Shown here: positions 1 to 6,237 of the stretch, in pieces
How positions within the stretch are numbered: position 1 is the first letter of the stretch
Layout: each line of letters begins with the position of its first letter
Source: a virus
Reading direction: 5' to 3' (one strand)
DNA length: 61,469 bases
Virus record (IMG/VR): IMGVR_UViG_3300048838_000933
Span: 1 to 61,469 of that record
The notes under the pieces: model-generated
What the model was told of the DNA's origin: nothing
Database searches by the model: none
What the model saw: only the letters and a program-made list of their open reading frames with translations
Translations under genes and position numbers: made by a program

Positions 1-185
1 GGCGACACTGCAGCGCGGCCCCGCGGTGCCGCGGTCACCTATCGCGACTCGTTCGTGGTCGATCCGTCGGCAGACCTCGCGGAGTCTCTCGCGTCGATCG
101 CTTCAATCGTTCGCGACGACGGACCAGGCAAATACCGTTGGCGCGTCGACGGTACAGACGCCGCGGGCACGATGACAGTTGACAA
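1..185. repeat. Left copy of 185-bp terminal overlap
   Basis: It matches 61285-61469. Positions 59-185 are identical; seven mismatches lie at 21, 30, 31, 33, 51, 57 and 58. Most are third-position changes and only two residues differ (A/T, V/I), so they look like natural strain variation rather than sequencing error. It indicates a circular or circularly permuted genome. Confidence 0.95.
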
Positions 186-276
186 GCGCGGCCGCGTCAG
201 CATCATCGGTGCAGGGTATGAAATCCGGCAGGCAACGTCGTTGGACGCGGTGCGCAGGCACCTCGCGAACGTCTGA
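1..276 (+). CDS. C-terminal part of join-spanning unknown protein
   Basis: This open frame has no start here. It continues the gene that begins at 60472, because the last 185 bases of the window repeat the first 185 in the same frame. Joined, the product is 362 residues. This part holds the C-terminal 91 residues, including DPSADLAESLASIASIVRDD, and ends in TGA just before a strong hairpin. I recognise no family. The gene lies between two control regions, each with two SOS-box matches, so it may be an SOS-controlled or early gene. Confidence 0.8.
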   Translation, partial: GDTAARPRGAAVTYRDSFVVDPSADLAESLASIASIVRDDGPGKYRWRVDGTDAAGTMTVDKRGRVSIIGAGYEIRQATSLDAVRRHLANV

Positions 277-280
277 CACT

Positions 281-322
281 CCCAACGGTCGCCGCGTCGA
301 ACATGGCGCGGCGACCGTTGGG
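281..322 (+). terminator. Strong hairpin terminator after the join-spanning gene
   Basis: Perfect 16-bp arms, CCCAACGGTCGCCGCG at 281-296 and its complement at 307-322, enclose a 10-nt loop. The hairpin begins 4 nt after the stop codon. No U-tract follows, which is common for terminators in GC-rich actinobacteria. Confidence 0.85.
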
Positions 323-347
323 CGTCCCGACTCGACTGGCCGGCGAC

Positions 348-361
348 CGAACACGCGTTCG
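348..361. promoter_or_regulatory. SOS (LexA) box 1
   Basis: CGAACACGCGTTCG fits the Gram-positive LexA consensus CGAACRNRYGTTCG at every position. Its centre is 30 bp from box 2. Confidence 0.75.
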
Positions 362-377
362 AACCCCGACCGGTTCC

Positions 378-391
378 CGAACACACGTTCG
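378..391. promoter_or_regulatory. SOS (LexA) box 2
   Basis: CGAACACACGTTCG is a full match to CGAACRNRYGTTCG. It lies upstream of the palindromes at 434 and 480 and of parS. Confidence 0.75.
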
Positions 392-433
392 ACCACGGGG
401 CGCATGAAATCCGACCGTCGTCCACCGCCTAAG

Positions 434-446
434 GTCATGTTATGAC
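434..446. promoter_or_regulatory. 13-bp palindrome, copy 1
   Basis: GTCATGTTATGAC is a perfect GTCAT-N3-ATGAC inverted repeat. The same element recurs at 480, 724 and 8800, and with one mismatch at 20565, 26262, 42579 and 52536. An ATG at 450 opens only 13 codons and ends inside copy 2. Confidence 0.7.
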
Positions 447-479
447 TCGATGACATCAGACCGTCACCTCGAGCCTGGG

Positions 480-492
480 GTCATATTATGAC
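480..492. promoter_or_regulatory. 13-bp palindrome, copy 2, with -10-like core
   Basis: GTCATATTATGAC contains TATTAT (484-489), a good -10 match for rightward transcription. No convincing gene starts directly after it; the next bases lead into parS. Confidence 0.65.
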
Positions 493-511
493 GTTGCCGT
501 GAAACTTGAGA

Positions 512-527
512 TGTTTCACGTGAAACA
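512..527. other. parS: parS centromere site (ParB-binding, chromosomal type)
   Basis: TGTTTCACGTGAAACA is the exact 16-bp palindromic parS consensus bound by chromosomal ParB in most bacteria. A chance match in a genome this size is very unlikely. I found no ParA or canonical ParB gene in the window, so the natural partner would be host ParB. It lies in a non-coding control region between SOS boxes and the first rightward promoter. Confidence 0.85.
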
Positions 528-704
528 ATCTGGCATTGCCGATGACGCTTCCCCGTCGTCCGACCCGTTGTATCGCCCCGTTTCTCGTTTCGTCAGGAGA
601 CGCCACACGCCGTTTTCCGCAGTTGAGGGCATGAGGACAGCACACCACCGGGGCTCTCGGTGTATACATGGCGTTTGCACGGTGTGGTGGGAACGTGGTT
701 GGTG

Positions 705-733
705 TTGACGGGGGCTACACCACGTCATATCAT
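705..733 (+). promoter_or_regulatory. Leaderless promoter for gene at 740
   Basis: TTGACG (705-710), a 17-nt spacer and TATCAT (728-733) give a near-consensus sigma70-type promoter. The last T of the -10 is at -7 from the ATG at 740, so the transcript should start at or next to the start codon. The -10 lies inside palindrome copy 3 (724-736). Confidence 0.8.
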
Positions 734-736
734 GAC
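724..736. promoter_or_regulatory. 13-bp palindrome, copy 3
   Basis: GTCATATCATGAC is a perfect palindrome and the exact reverse complement of the copy at 8800. It covers the -10 hexamer of the promoter at 705-733, the place for an operator or an activator-shaped promoter core. Confidence 0.75.
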
Positions 737-739
737 TTC

Positions 740-841
740 ATGGCCGATCCCACCGCTCACGAAGCCCTGCGCTATGCGCTCATGGCCGTCGTGTTGACCT
801 GCATCAACTCCATCGCCCTGCTGGTGGTGATCATGTCGTGA
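740..841 (+). CDS. 33-residue membrane protein
   Basis: A short gene opening the left rightward operon. The ATG sits 7 nt after the -10 TATCAT, with no Shine-Dalgarno sequence, which fits leaderless translation. Residues about 13-31 form one hydrophobic membrane helix (AVVLTCINSIALLVVIM). Its TGA overlaps the next GTG by 4 nt, implying translational coupling. The function is unknown. Confidence 0.65.
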   Translation: MADPTAHEALRYALMAVVLTCINSIALLVVIMS

Positions 842-1353
842 GCGAAGAACTGGAACGCGACATCATCCACGAATGGACCCTCGAGCGCGGCAACCATCAC
901 ACCACCCACCGGTTCCGGCTGCGTTGCACGGTCACCTCGCCGTTCCTGGAGCCGACCCGCCACGAGGTGCGTGACGCCCTCGCCCAAGTCCTCGACGAAG
1001 CCCTCGGGCTGGACCCGGTCGAATCCGACATCGGCGACTGGGTGGCCGAAACCTCCGAACTGCTCTACTCCGAGGAGGTGGAGGTCGACTTCACGTCACT
1101 GGATTGCGACCCTGCCGCCGACATCCTGCTCGTCTCCAACCTCCCCGAGCCCCAGCGCCAATCCTTCACGCAAGCGCTCCTCGAGCACTACGCGCCGTCC
1201 CGGCCGCCCATGGTCATCTTCGATGACGAGATCGAAGACCTCAGCTCCGTCGCTGTCTCCACGGCGATCGACGACATCCTCACCGTCCACCCCGACGTCG
1301 CCGGGCTCGAGGAAGTCATGGCTGCTCACGGGTGGGTGCGAAGGACCGAGTGA
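838..1353 (+). CDS. Acidic protein of unknown function
   Basis: 171 residues from a GTG that overlaps the previous stop. It is rich in D and E, with no signal peptide or membrane segment and no family I recognise. Its place directly behind the first rightward promoter suggests early expression. Confidence 0.75.
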   Translation: MSEELERDIIHEWTLERGNHHTTHRFRLRCTVTSPFLEPTRHEVRDALAQVLDEALGLDPVESDIGDWVAETSELLYSEEVEVDFTSLDCDPAADILLVSNLPEPQRQSFTQALLEHYAPSRPPMVIFDDEIEDLSSVAVSTAIDDILTVHPDVAGLEEVMAAHGWVRRTE

Positions 1354-1426
1354 CCTGGGAGCGAACCGGGTACACCCGGTCATGCGCTCGCCTCAACCGC
1401 CGCTCACCTGCCAGACTCGGCACTCA

Positions 1427-1855
1427 ATGGACGACGTCATCAATGCCTTCGCGCTGCTGCGCCGACCCCCGATCGTGATCTTCGCCATCTCCGCCTTCGC
1501 CATCCTGGCCGGGTTCACGTTCGCCCTGCGGCCCGATGTCGGAACGTCCGGGGCCTTCCAAGACGCCACCGGCTACATCCTGATCGCCGCTGGCGTCATC
1601 GGGGTGGCCTTGATCGGTATCCCCAACCATCGGCGCAACATCGCCCGGGTGGCACTGTCGATCTCGGGCTCGGTCATCGTCGTCGGGTTCGGGATGCGCG
1701 GCGCTTCGCTGTGGCAAGCCCTCGCCTTCAACGAACTCGGTTCGGCATGGTCGTACTACCTGGTCGGGGGGGCGCAATGGTTGGCGTTGGCGTACATGAC
1801 GATGGTGGCGTGGTTCGACGTCGCCTTGCCGTGGGTGTTGGCCCGCTCCCGGTGA
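1427..1855 (+). CDS. Multi-pass membrane protein
   Basis: 142 residues with about four hydrophobic segments (near 17-35, 47-63, 76-92 and 110-135 in this frame). An in-frame ATG at 1382 is an alternative start 15 codons upstream; neither start has a good ribosome site. The region before it carries the inverted repeat ACCGGGT-AC-ACCCGGT. The stop overlaps the next GTG. The function is unknown. Confidence 0.65.
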   Translation: MDDVINAFALLRRPPIVIFAISAFAILAGFTFALRPDVGTSGAFQDATGYILIAAGVIGVALIGIPNHRRNIARVALSISGSVIVVGFGMRGASLWQALAFNELGSAWSYYLVGGAQWLALAYMTMVAWFDVALPWVLARSR

Positions 1856-2208
1856 TCGCCCAAGACGCCGAAGCGCTGATCTCCTCGATCGGGGAATCGG
1901 GTGTGTCGATCGGTCTCGGCGCGGTTGCGCTCGTCATGTTGGGCTACCTGTTCCGCTCCTACTGGAAGCAGGGCGGCTACTGGGAGCAGTTGACGACGTC
2001 GGCTCGCACCGCCGAAACGCTGGCCCGTGCCGATGCTTCTGCTGCCCGTGCCGAAGCTGCCGCCGCTCACGTCGAAGCCGCCGCTGCTCGTCACGCCGCC
2101 GAGAAAGCCCAGGACGCCTTCGAGCATTGCGAATCGGAGCACGCACTCACCAAAGCGCGCCTCCAGCACCTCGAGGAACGCCTCCGGGAACTCGGATTCG
2201 ATGTGTAG
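1852..2208 (+). CDS. Membrane-anchored coiled-coil protein
   Basis: 118 residues starting at a GTG in a GTGA overlap with the previous stop. One hydrophobic segment (about 19-37, GVSIGLGAVALVMLGYLF) is followed by a long Ala/Glu-rich coiled coil with AARAEAAAAHVEAAAA-like repeats. This matches the build of some phage membrane or holin-accessory proteins, but the lysis genes are elsewhere, so I leave the function open. Confidence 0.65.
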   Translation: MIAQDAEALISSIGESGVSIGLGAVALVMLGYLFRSYWKQGGYWEQLTTSARTAETLARADASAARAEAAAAHVEAAAARHAAEKAQDAFEHCESEHALTKARLQHLEERLRELGFDV

Positions 2209-2246
2209 GGCGCATCACTAATGTGCATGAATCTGCAAGGCACCTA

Positions 2247-2276
2247 TTGACGCACATCTACGGCGCGCTGTATCAT
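2247..2276 (+). promoter_or_regulatory. Leaderless promoter for gene at 2284
   Basis: TTGACG (2247-2252), 18 nt, TATCAT (2271-2276): the same two hexamers as at 705-733. The ATG lies 8 nt after the last T and there is no Shine-Dalgarno sequence. Confidence 0.8.
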
Positions 2277-2283
2277 CACTGGT

Positions 2284-2655
2284 ATGCAAAATGATGAAGT
2301 GCGCGTATCGTTCGTCTTGGACCAAGCCACCGCAGACGCCCTCGACCGAGCCGCAGCGCTCAACGACCGCTCCCGCTCCGCCCACCTGAGACGCCTCCTC
2401 CGCCAAGGTCTCGGCCTCGAGGCGCCCGAAGGGTGGACTCCGACCGTGACAACCTCCTCGATGAGCGGCGTGGCCGGGAACCTGGATGTCGAAGCCTCTG
2501 TGCTCGTCCCGCCTGCCGACCCGACCATCTGTCCGGTCACGGGAACGGTCCACCGGCGCGGCGGCCCTTCATCAACCGCCAGCGGCCTGTTCCGGTGTAA
2601 GGACTGCGACCGACGACAGATCAATGGCGTCTGGCAGGCCGAGGAGGCATCATGA
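2284..2655 (+). CDS. Ribbon-helix-helix DNA-binding protein with C-terminal zinc knuckle
   Basis: 123 residues. Residues 5-45 (VRVSFVLDQATADALDRAAA...RSAHLRRLLRQGL) have the beta strand and two helices of an RHH/Arc-type DNA-binding domain. The C-terminal third carries CPVTG...FRCKDCD, a likely zinc site. RHH proteins usually act as dimers and regulate their own promoters, so it is a candidate regulator of the palindromic promoters. It starts its own transcript and overlaps the next gene by ATGA. Confidence 0.75.
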   Translation: MQNDEVRVSFVLDQATADALDRAAALNDRSRSAHLRRLLRQGLGLEAPEGWTPTVTTSSMSGVAGNLDVEASVLVPPADPTICPVTGTVHRRGGPSSTASGLFRCKDCDRRQINGVWQAEEAS

Positions 2656-2828
2656 CCGAACCAATCTCCCTCGACGAGCTGGCCGCCGAAGTTGAGCGCT
2701 GCCGCAACGAACTCCGCCAGCTCCGGTCATCCGAGACCGACATCAAGAACCAGATCATCAAAGCAGACCTGCGGCTCCGGGCCGCCTCCGATGCGTTCGT
2801 GGCTGCCGCAGCCAAGGTGACGAAATGA
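2652..2828 (+). CDS. Small coiled-coil protein
   Basis: 58 residues, ATGA overlaps at both ends. It is a single heptad-rich helix (LAAEVERCRNELRQLRSSE). Unknown function; probably translated by coupling with its neighbours. Confidence 0.6.
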   Translation: MTEPISLDELAAEVERCRNELRQLRSSETDIKNQIIKADLRLRAASDAFVAAAAKVTK

Positions 2829-3304
2829 TCCCTGCATCCTCCATCCACTTCAACGACGACGACACCGCGTGGTGGGTCGTGAAGCCCGTTCATCGGATGG
2901 GCGTCACGAACACGGCCGGTGACGACAACGACGACCCGTCATGGTTCATGTCGCTGGACCGCCCGTGCGACTGCACTCTTGGGAGGTCGGGAGCGATGAC
3001 CGACTGCGGTGGTACTGGTCGGCACACGTTCGACCTCGAAGTCTCGTTCGGCGCCATGACTCGCGGATTTCGCATCGTCCGCGCCTCAGTCGAGCCTGGC
3101 GTGGTGTTGCCGGTCGCCGACCAATGCCCGGACATGGACCCCCCGGATCACATCTGTCGGCCATATCGGGACGAGCAATGGGTTTGGCACCGGGATCTCG
3201 GCTCCGTTACCGGCTCCCTGGATGACCCCACCGAGATCCTGGTCGATCTCCCACCCGACGCCCGCCCTGGATTGTGGGCTGTGCTGCTGGAGGTCCACCA
3301 GTGA
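2825..3304 (+). CDS. Unknown protein
   Basis: 159 residues, soluble, with several Cys and Trp (CDCTLGRSGAMTDCGGTGRH). The frame is supported by tight overlaps with both neighbours. No family recognised. Confidence 0.7.
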   Translation: MIPASSIHFNDDDTAWWVVKPVHRMGVTNTAGDDNDDPSWFMSLDRPCDCTLGRSGAMTDCGGTGRHTFDLEVSFGAMTRGFRIVRASVEPGVVLPVADQCPDMDPPDHICRPYRDEQWVWHRDLGSVTGSLDDPTEILVDLPPDARPGLWAVLLEVHQ

Positions 3305-3474
3305 GCCGCTACTTGCGAATCTTCGTGCCGTGCATCGAGTGTGGCGGCGAGGGTGGTCAGGTCAGCGAACTGCTGGACGAGCGCCCCACCGACACCCCCG
3401 TCATCCAGCCCGGTGACGAGATGCCTGTGCTCCACTACGACAAGTCCGAGTTCGCCATCGAGGTGCCGTCGTGA
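3301..3474 (+). CDS. Small CxxC protein
   Basis: 57 residues from a GTG overlapping the previous stop. VPCIECGGEGG looks like half a zinc knuckle or DnaJ-type Cys motif. Unknown function. Confidence 0.6.
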   Translation: MSRYLRIFVPCIECGGEGGQVSELLDERPTDTPVIQPGDEMPVLHYDKSEFAIEVPS

Positions 3475-3734
3475 GCGAGTGGGTCGTGATCCGCTACGAC
3501 GAGGACGGCTGGCCGTCGCACCCCGACGAGGACCTGCCGCCCGACGGGGCGCGTGTTGAGATGTGGCGCGGCAACGGGCTGGAGTACCTGCGTAGCCGCG
3601 GGAGGGTTCGTCGCCACGAAGCCCAGGGTCGCCCGACCGCGACGATCGACAACTCCGACACGTTGGTCATGGCGGCACCGAAGGATCTGCCGGAAGCGCA
3701 CGGGCGCGCCGGCGTGGTCTGGAGGCTGGCGTGA
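3471..3734 (+). CDS. Unknown small protein
   Basis: 87 residues, GTG start with GTGA overlaps on both sides. Begins SEWVVIRYDEDGWPSHPDED. No family recognised. Confidence 0.65.
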   Translation: MSEWVVIRYDEDGWPSHPDEDLPPDGARVEMWRGNGLEYLRSRGRVRRHEAQGRPTATIDNSDTLVMAAPKDLPEAHGRAGVVWRLA

Positions 3735-4108
3735 AGCTGGTCGCCAAGTTCTCAGTCCGAGGCAACCCGGTGTCGAAGGCTCGGGCCCGTGTCGGCGAGC
3801 GGGGCGCATGGACGCCCGAAGCGGTCACGGCCCACGAAGACAAGACGCGCTGGGCGTTCCTCGAGCAGTGCAAGGGCGTCGAGGTGGATCACCGGGCCCG
3901 CTACCGGGTGATGATCGCCTACGTCGCCACCGACCGCATCCATCGCGACGTCGACAACCTGGCGAAGCTGACGCTGGATGCGCTGAACGGTCACATCTAC
4001 AAGGACGATTCCCAGATCGACGAATTGTCGGTGCGGCGGGTGTTCGTCAACGACAAGACGCTTGGACGCACCGACGTCGAGGTGTACCAACTGGAGGGAA
4101 CCGAATGA
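3731..4108 (+). CDS. rusA: RusA-like Holliday junction resolvase
   Basis: 125 residues. RusA dimers cut four-way DNA junctions and help phages resolve recombination and replication intermediates before packaging. The family signature is clear: HRDVDNLAKLTLDALNG (about residues 76-92) followed by YKDDSQIDEL, which hold the catalytic Asp residues and the conserved Lys. Length is normal. It is a GTG start inside the rightward operon. Confidence 0.85.
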   Translation: MKLVAKFSVRGNPVSKARARVGERGAWTPEAVTAHEDKTRWAFLEQCKGVEVDHRARYRVMIAYVATDRIHRDVDNLAKLTLDALNGHIYKDDSQIDELSVRRVFVNDKTLGRTDVEVYQLEGTE

Positions 4109-4299
4109 CATCCAAGACCGAAACCAACATCGAAGCGTGGCTCGGGCTCCAAGAGCTGCTCGGGCCGATGGTTGACGCCGTCGCCGGCCATCGGGCGAAA
4201 CTGGAGGCCGCCGGGTTCTCGCCGACGGCCGCCGAGATGATGGCGATCGACTTTCATCGCGGCCTCATCAACCAGACGTTCACGGGGCTGAAGAAGTGA
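4105..4299 (+). CDS. Unknown small protein
   Basis: 64 residues, ATGA overlap with the resolvase gene. Predicted mostly helical. No family recognised. Confidence 0.65.
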   Translation: MTSKTETNIEAWLGLQELLGPMVDAVAGHRAKLEAAGFSPTAAEMMAIDFHRGLINQTFTGLKK

Positions 4300-4514
4300 T
4301 CCACCGCCTGTGTGCAAGCTGTCGACGCGCCGGCGCCAAAGGTGCGCTGCCGTATGCCGTGGCCGTCATCGGTGAGGACGGCACCCGTCCCCTCGTGCTG
4401 TTGTGCGCGGACTGCGCCGATCCGGCCCGTTACTCCAGCGATGGACTCGCTGATGCGATCATCGCCGAGTTCGCCCGACAACTCCAACCCTCAACCAAAG
4501 GTTCAGACTCATGA
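4296..4514 (+). CDS. Small zinc-ribbon-like protein
   Basis: 72 residues. The pairs CASC (near 6-9) and CADC (near 37-40) form a plausible four-Cys zinc site. GTG start overlapping the previous stop. Confidence 0.65.
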   Translation: MIHRLCASCRRAGAKGALPYAVAVIGEDGTRPLVLLCADCADPARYSSDGLADAIIAEFARQLQPSTKGSDS

Positions 4515-5044
4515 CTCTCGTCGCCAAACTCGGGTGGGCTGCGCTCGCCGGACTCATCTTCGCCGTACTGGCGGGCGGGACGCTCGTTGACGCGTCCGCC
4601 GAAACCGACATCGGCCCCATCAACGGGCCCGCCACCGTTGAAGAAGACTGCTCGACCGGCGTCACCGACGAACGCGGCATCTGTCAGCCGGTCGGCTGCT
4701 GCGAAGAAGCGCCGACGGGAGAAGACGAATGGGTCGATGTGACCGTGACGACCGCGGTCGAGCCGGTCGACATCCCGGGCGATGTCTGCCTGCAACGCAA
4801 CGGAGTGATACTGCCTGAAGGGGGCTTCGTGACCGAGATGAGCTACGCCCCATTCGAGGGGAGCACTGGGACCATGAGGTACAGCTTCTTCACCTGTGGG
4901 CCGATCCTCGAGGCCACCGTGGCCGTCGCCGACCCGCCAACCGTGACGCTGCCCGCCACCGGCTCCGCCACCGCCATCCAGACGGCTCTGGCCGCCCTGC
5001 TGCTGATCCTCGGGCCCGCTGCACTGTGGGTGGCGCGCCGATGA
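4511..5044 (+). CDS. Secreted LPxTG wall-anchored protein
   Basis: 177 residues. The N-terminus is a signal peptide (Lys at 6, hydrophobic 8-22, cleavage likely after VDASA near 30). The C-terminus is a full sortase sorting signal: LPATG, a hydrophobic stretch (TALAALLLILGPAALW) and a basic tail ARR. Host sortase would cleave after Thr and link the protein to peptidoglycan. The exposed part contains several Cys (CQPVGCCEE). A virion role is unlikely because sorting needs a live cell. A role in changing the surface of the infected cell, for example blocking superinfection, is an inference. Confidence 0.8.
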   Translation: MTLVAKLGWAALAGLIFAVLAGGTLVDASAETDIGPINGPATVEEDCSTGVTDERGICQPVGCCEEAPTGEDEWVDVTVTTAVEPVDIPGDVCLQRNGVILPEGGFVTEMSYAPFEGSTGTMRYSFFTCGPILEATVAVADPPTVTLPATGSATAIQTALAALLLILGPAALWVARR

Positions 5045-5250
5045 GGCCGCTACCCGATCTCCCGCACCGCGACGACGAACCGGATGGGAACGCCGACATG
5101 GTGATCTGGTGCCTCGCGTTCTTGACGCTCGGCTCGCTGATCATCGCCAACCTTCCTGATCGAAGTGTCGGCATCTGGTTGGGGATCGCCGTGCTGTCAT
5201 TCAGTGTCGGCATCTGGTTCTTATTCCGCCTGATCGTCAGGAGAGGCTGA
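5041..5250 (+). CDS. Two-helix membrane protein
   Basis: 69 residues, ATGA overlap with the LPxTG gene. Two hydrophobic helices (about 22-39 and 46-64) are joined by a short NLPDRSVG loop. It may work with the LPxTG protein, judged only from the coupling. Confidence 0.65.
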   Translation: MRPLPDLPHRDDEPDGNADMVIWCLAFLTLGSLIIANLPDRSVGIWLGIAVLSFSVGIWFLFRLIVRRG

Positions 5251-5288
5251 TGTGCAACCGATACCGAGCAGGAAGGACCGAACTGTGA
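5250..5288 (+). CDS. Micro-ORF MCNRYRAGRTEL carrying the next ribosome site
   Basis: Twelve codons from a TGATG overlap, preceded by AGGAGAGG. Its sequence contains AGGAAGGA, the ribosome site for GTG 5285, and its TGA overlaps that GTG. A near-identical micro-ORF lies at 51777-51812 on the other strand. Confidence 0.45.
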   Translation: MCNRYRAGRTEL

Positions 5289-5455
5289 GAGACACAAGAT
5301 TCGGCCGCATCGGGGACGCATTCAGCGGAACCCTGATCTGCAAGTGGCCTGGATGCGGTGCCGAAATCTACACCGAGGCTGTCCGAGAAGACCAGGTTGC
5401 CGACGACCACTGGAACTGCCACGAGGCCAGCCCTGACCCGAAGGTAAGCGACTGA
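5285..5455 (+). CDS. Small zinc-finger-like protein
   Basis: 56 residues from GTG 5285, chosen for AGGAAGGA just upstream and the overlap with the micro-ORF; GTG 5252 in the same frame would add 11 residues. It contains CKWPGC and a later H..C pair (HWNCHE), so a C2HC-type zinc site is likely. Confidence 0.6.
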   Translation: MRDTRFGRIGDAFSGTLICKWPGCGAEIYTEAVREDQVADDHWNCHEASPDPKVSD

Positions 5456-5456
5456 G

Positions 5457-5870
5457 GTGGCAGGGTCGCGCCACTTCGTTCTGTTCACCGGCGGGCGCGA
5501 GCCGGACCCGTCCGTTCGCGACGACGTCGAAGCCACCTTGCGGCTACTGCGCGGACTCCACGGGGGCACCCTCAGAGTCATGCACGGCGCCGCCCAGGGT
5601 GTCGACACCTGGGTGGGTGAGTTGTGCGACGAGCTGGGGATCATCTCGAAGGGGTATCCCGCCGACTGGGGGCAGGGTCGGCGGGCCGGGTTGGACCGCA
5701 ACGTGAAGATGATCACGCTGCTGGTGTCATGGATGGGCGACGGACACACCGGGCAGGTCATCGCGTTCCCCGGTGGGGCAGGTACCGGCCATTGCGCTAC
5801 GACCGCCGAGAAGTGCGGGCTGGACGTGTCGTGGGTTGTCGCCACCGAACCCGGCCCACTCGCGTCGTAG
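5457..5870 (+). CDS. SLOG-family protein (DUF2493/YspA-like)
   Basis: 137 residues. The pattern FTGGREP...VMHGAAQGVDTWVGELCDELGI...YPADW...RNVKMI...VIAFPGG is the Rossmann-like SLOG fold that binds nucleotide-derived ligands. Such proteins are common in phages. Their biochemistry is poorly known; links to nucleotide or NAD-derived signals are suggested for the wider superfamily. Confidence 0.75.
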   Translation: MAGSRHFVLFTGGREPDPSVRDDVEATLRLLRGLHGGTLRVMHGAAQGVDTWVGELCDELGIISKGYPADWGQGRRAGLDRNVKMITLLVSWMGDGHTGQVIAFPGGAGTGHCATTAEKCGLDVSWVVATEPGPLAS

Positions 5871-5907
5871 CTTGCCGAAAGGGCAGGTCGGGTGCAAGGC
5901 TCATGTC

Positions 5908-6237
5908 ATGACCGACTTTGATGACACCGTCCACTTCGCTGAGCCCACCGACGATCCGCCTGTTGAGGCCGAGGAGGTCGTCTCGGATGAGGTCGAGCTG
6001 ACCGAGCCCGAGCCCGAGGTGGCGCCCGAGCCCGAGGAGAAGCCGAAGCGTCGTCGGGCCTCCAAGCAGGAGAAGTCACCGACCGGCACCTACGTGCTGC
6101 AGAGGGGCGACAACCCGTCCACGGTGGCGCGCCAACTGTTCGGGCGGGCGTCGCGCGGTCGCGAGATCGTCGCAGCGAACCCGGGCGTGAAGTGGCGTGA
6201 AGGCGTCGAGGTCGTGTTGCCGCAGGACGACTCGTGA
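5908..6237 (+). CDS. LysM-domain protein
   Basis: 109 residues. An acidic, Pro/Glu-rich N-terminal half (to about 60) is followed by a LysM domain (YVLQRGDNPSTVARQLFGRA...IVAANPGVKWREGVEVVLP, about 61-106), which binds peptidoglycan sugars. There is no signal peptide. It sits first in the lysis group and may be a tail or lysis accessory protein. ATG 5908 is chosen because the frame upstream runs through the previous gene. Confidence 0.7.
   Translation: MTDFDDTVHFAEPTDDPPVEAEEVVSDEVELTEPEPEVAPEPEEKPKRRRASKQEKSPTGTYVLQRGDNPSTVARQLFGRASRGREIVAANPGVKWREGVEVVLPQDDS

Larger units (their letters stand above)
277..739. other. Left control region (non-coding)
   Basis: It holds, in order, the terminator hairpin, two SOS boxes, two 13-bp palindromes, parS, then about 170 bp with nothing recognised before the promoter at 705-733. 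The frames across it have poor codon use and no convincing protein, so I call none. Confidence 0.7.

Noticed and set aside
499-708. 69-codon rightward frame beginning at GTG 499 and running through parS
   Set aside because: Composition (HHRGSRC, WWERGWC) and codon use are unlike the neighbouring proteins and there is no ribosome site.
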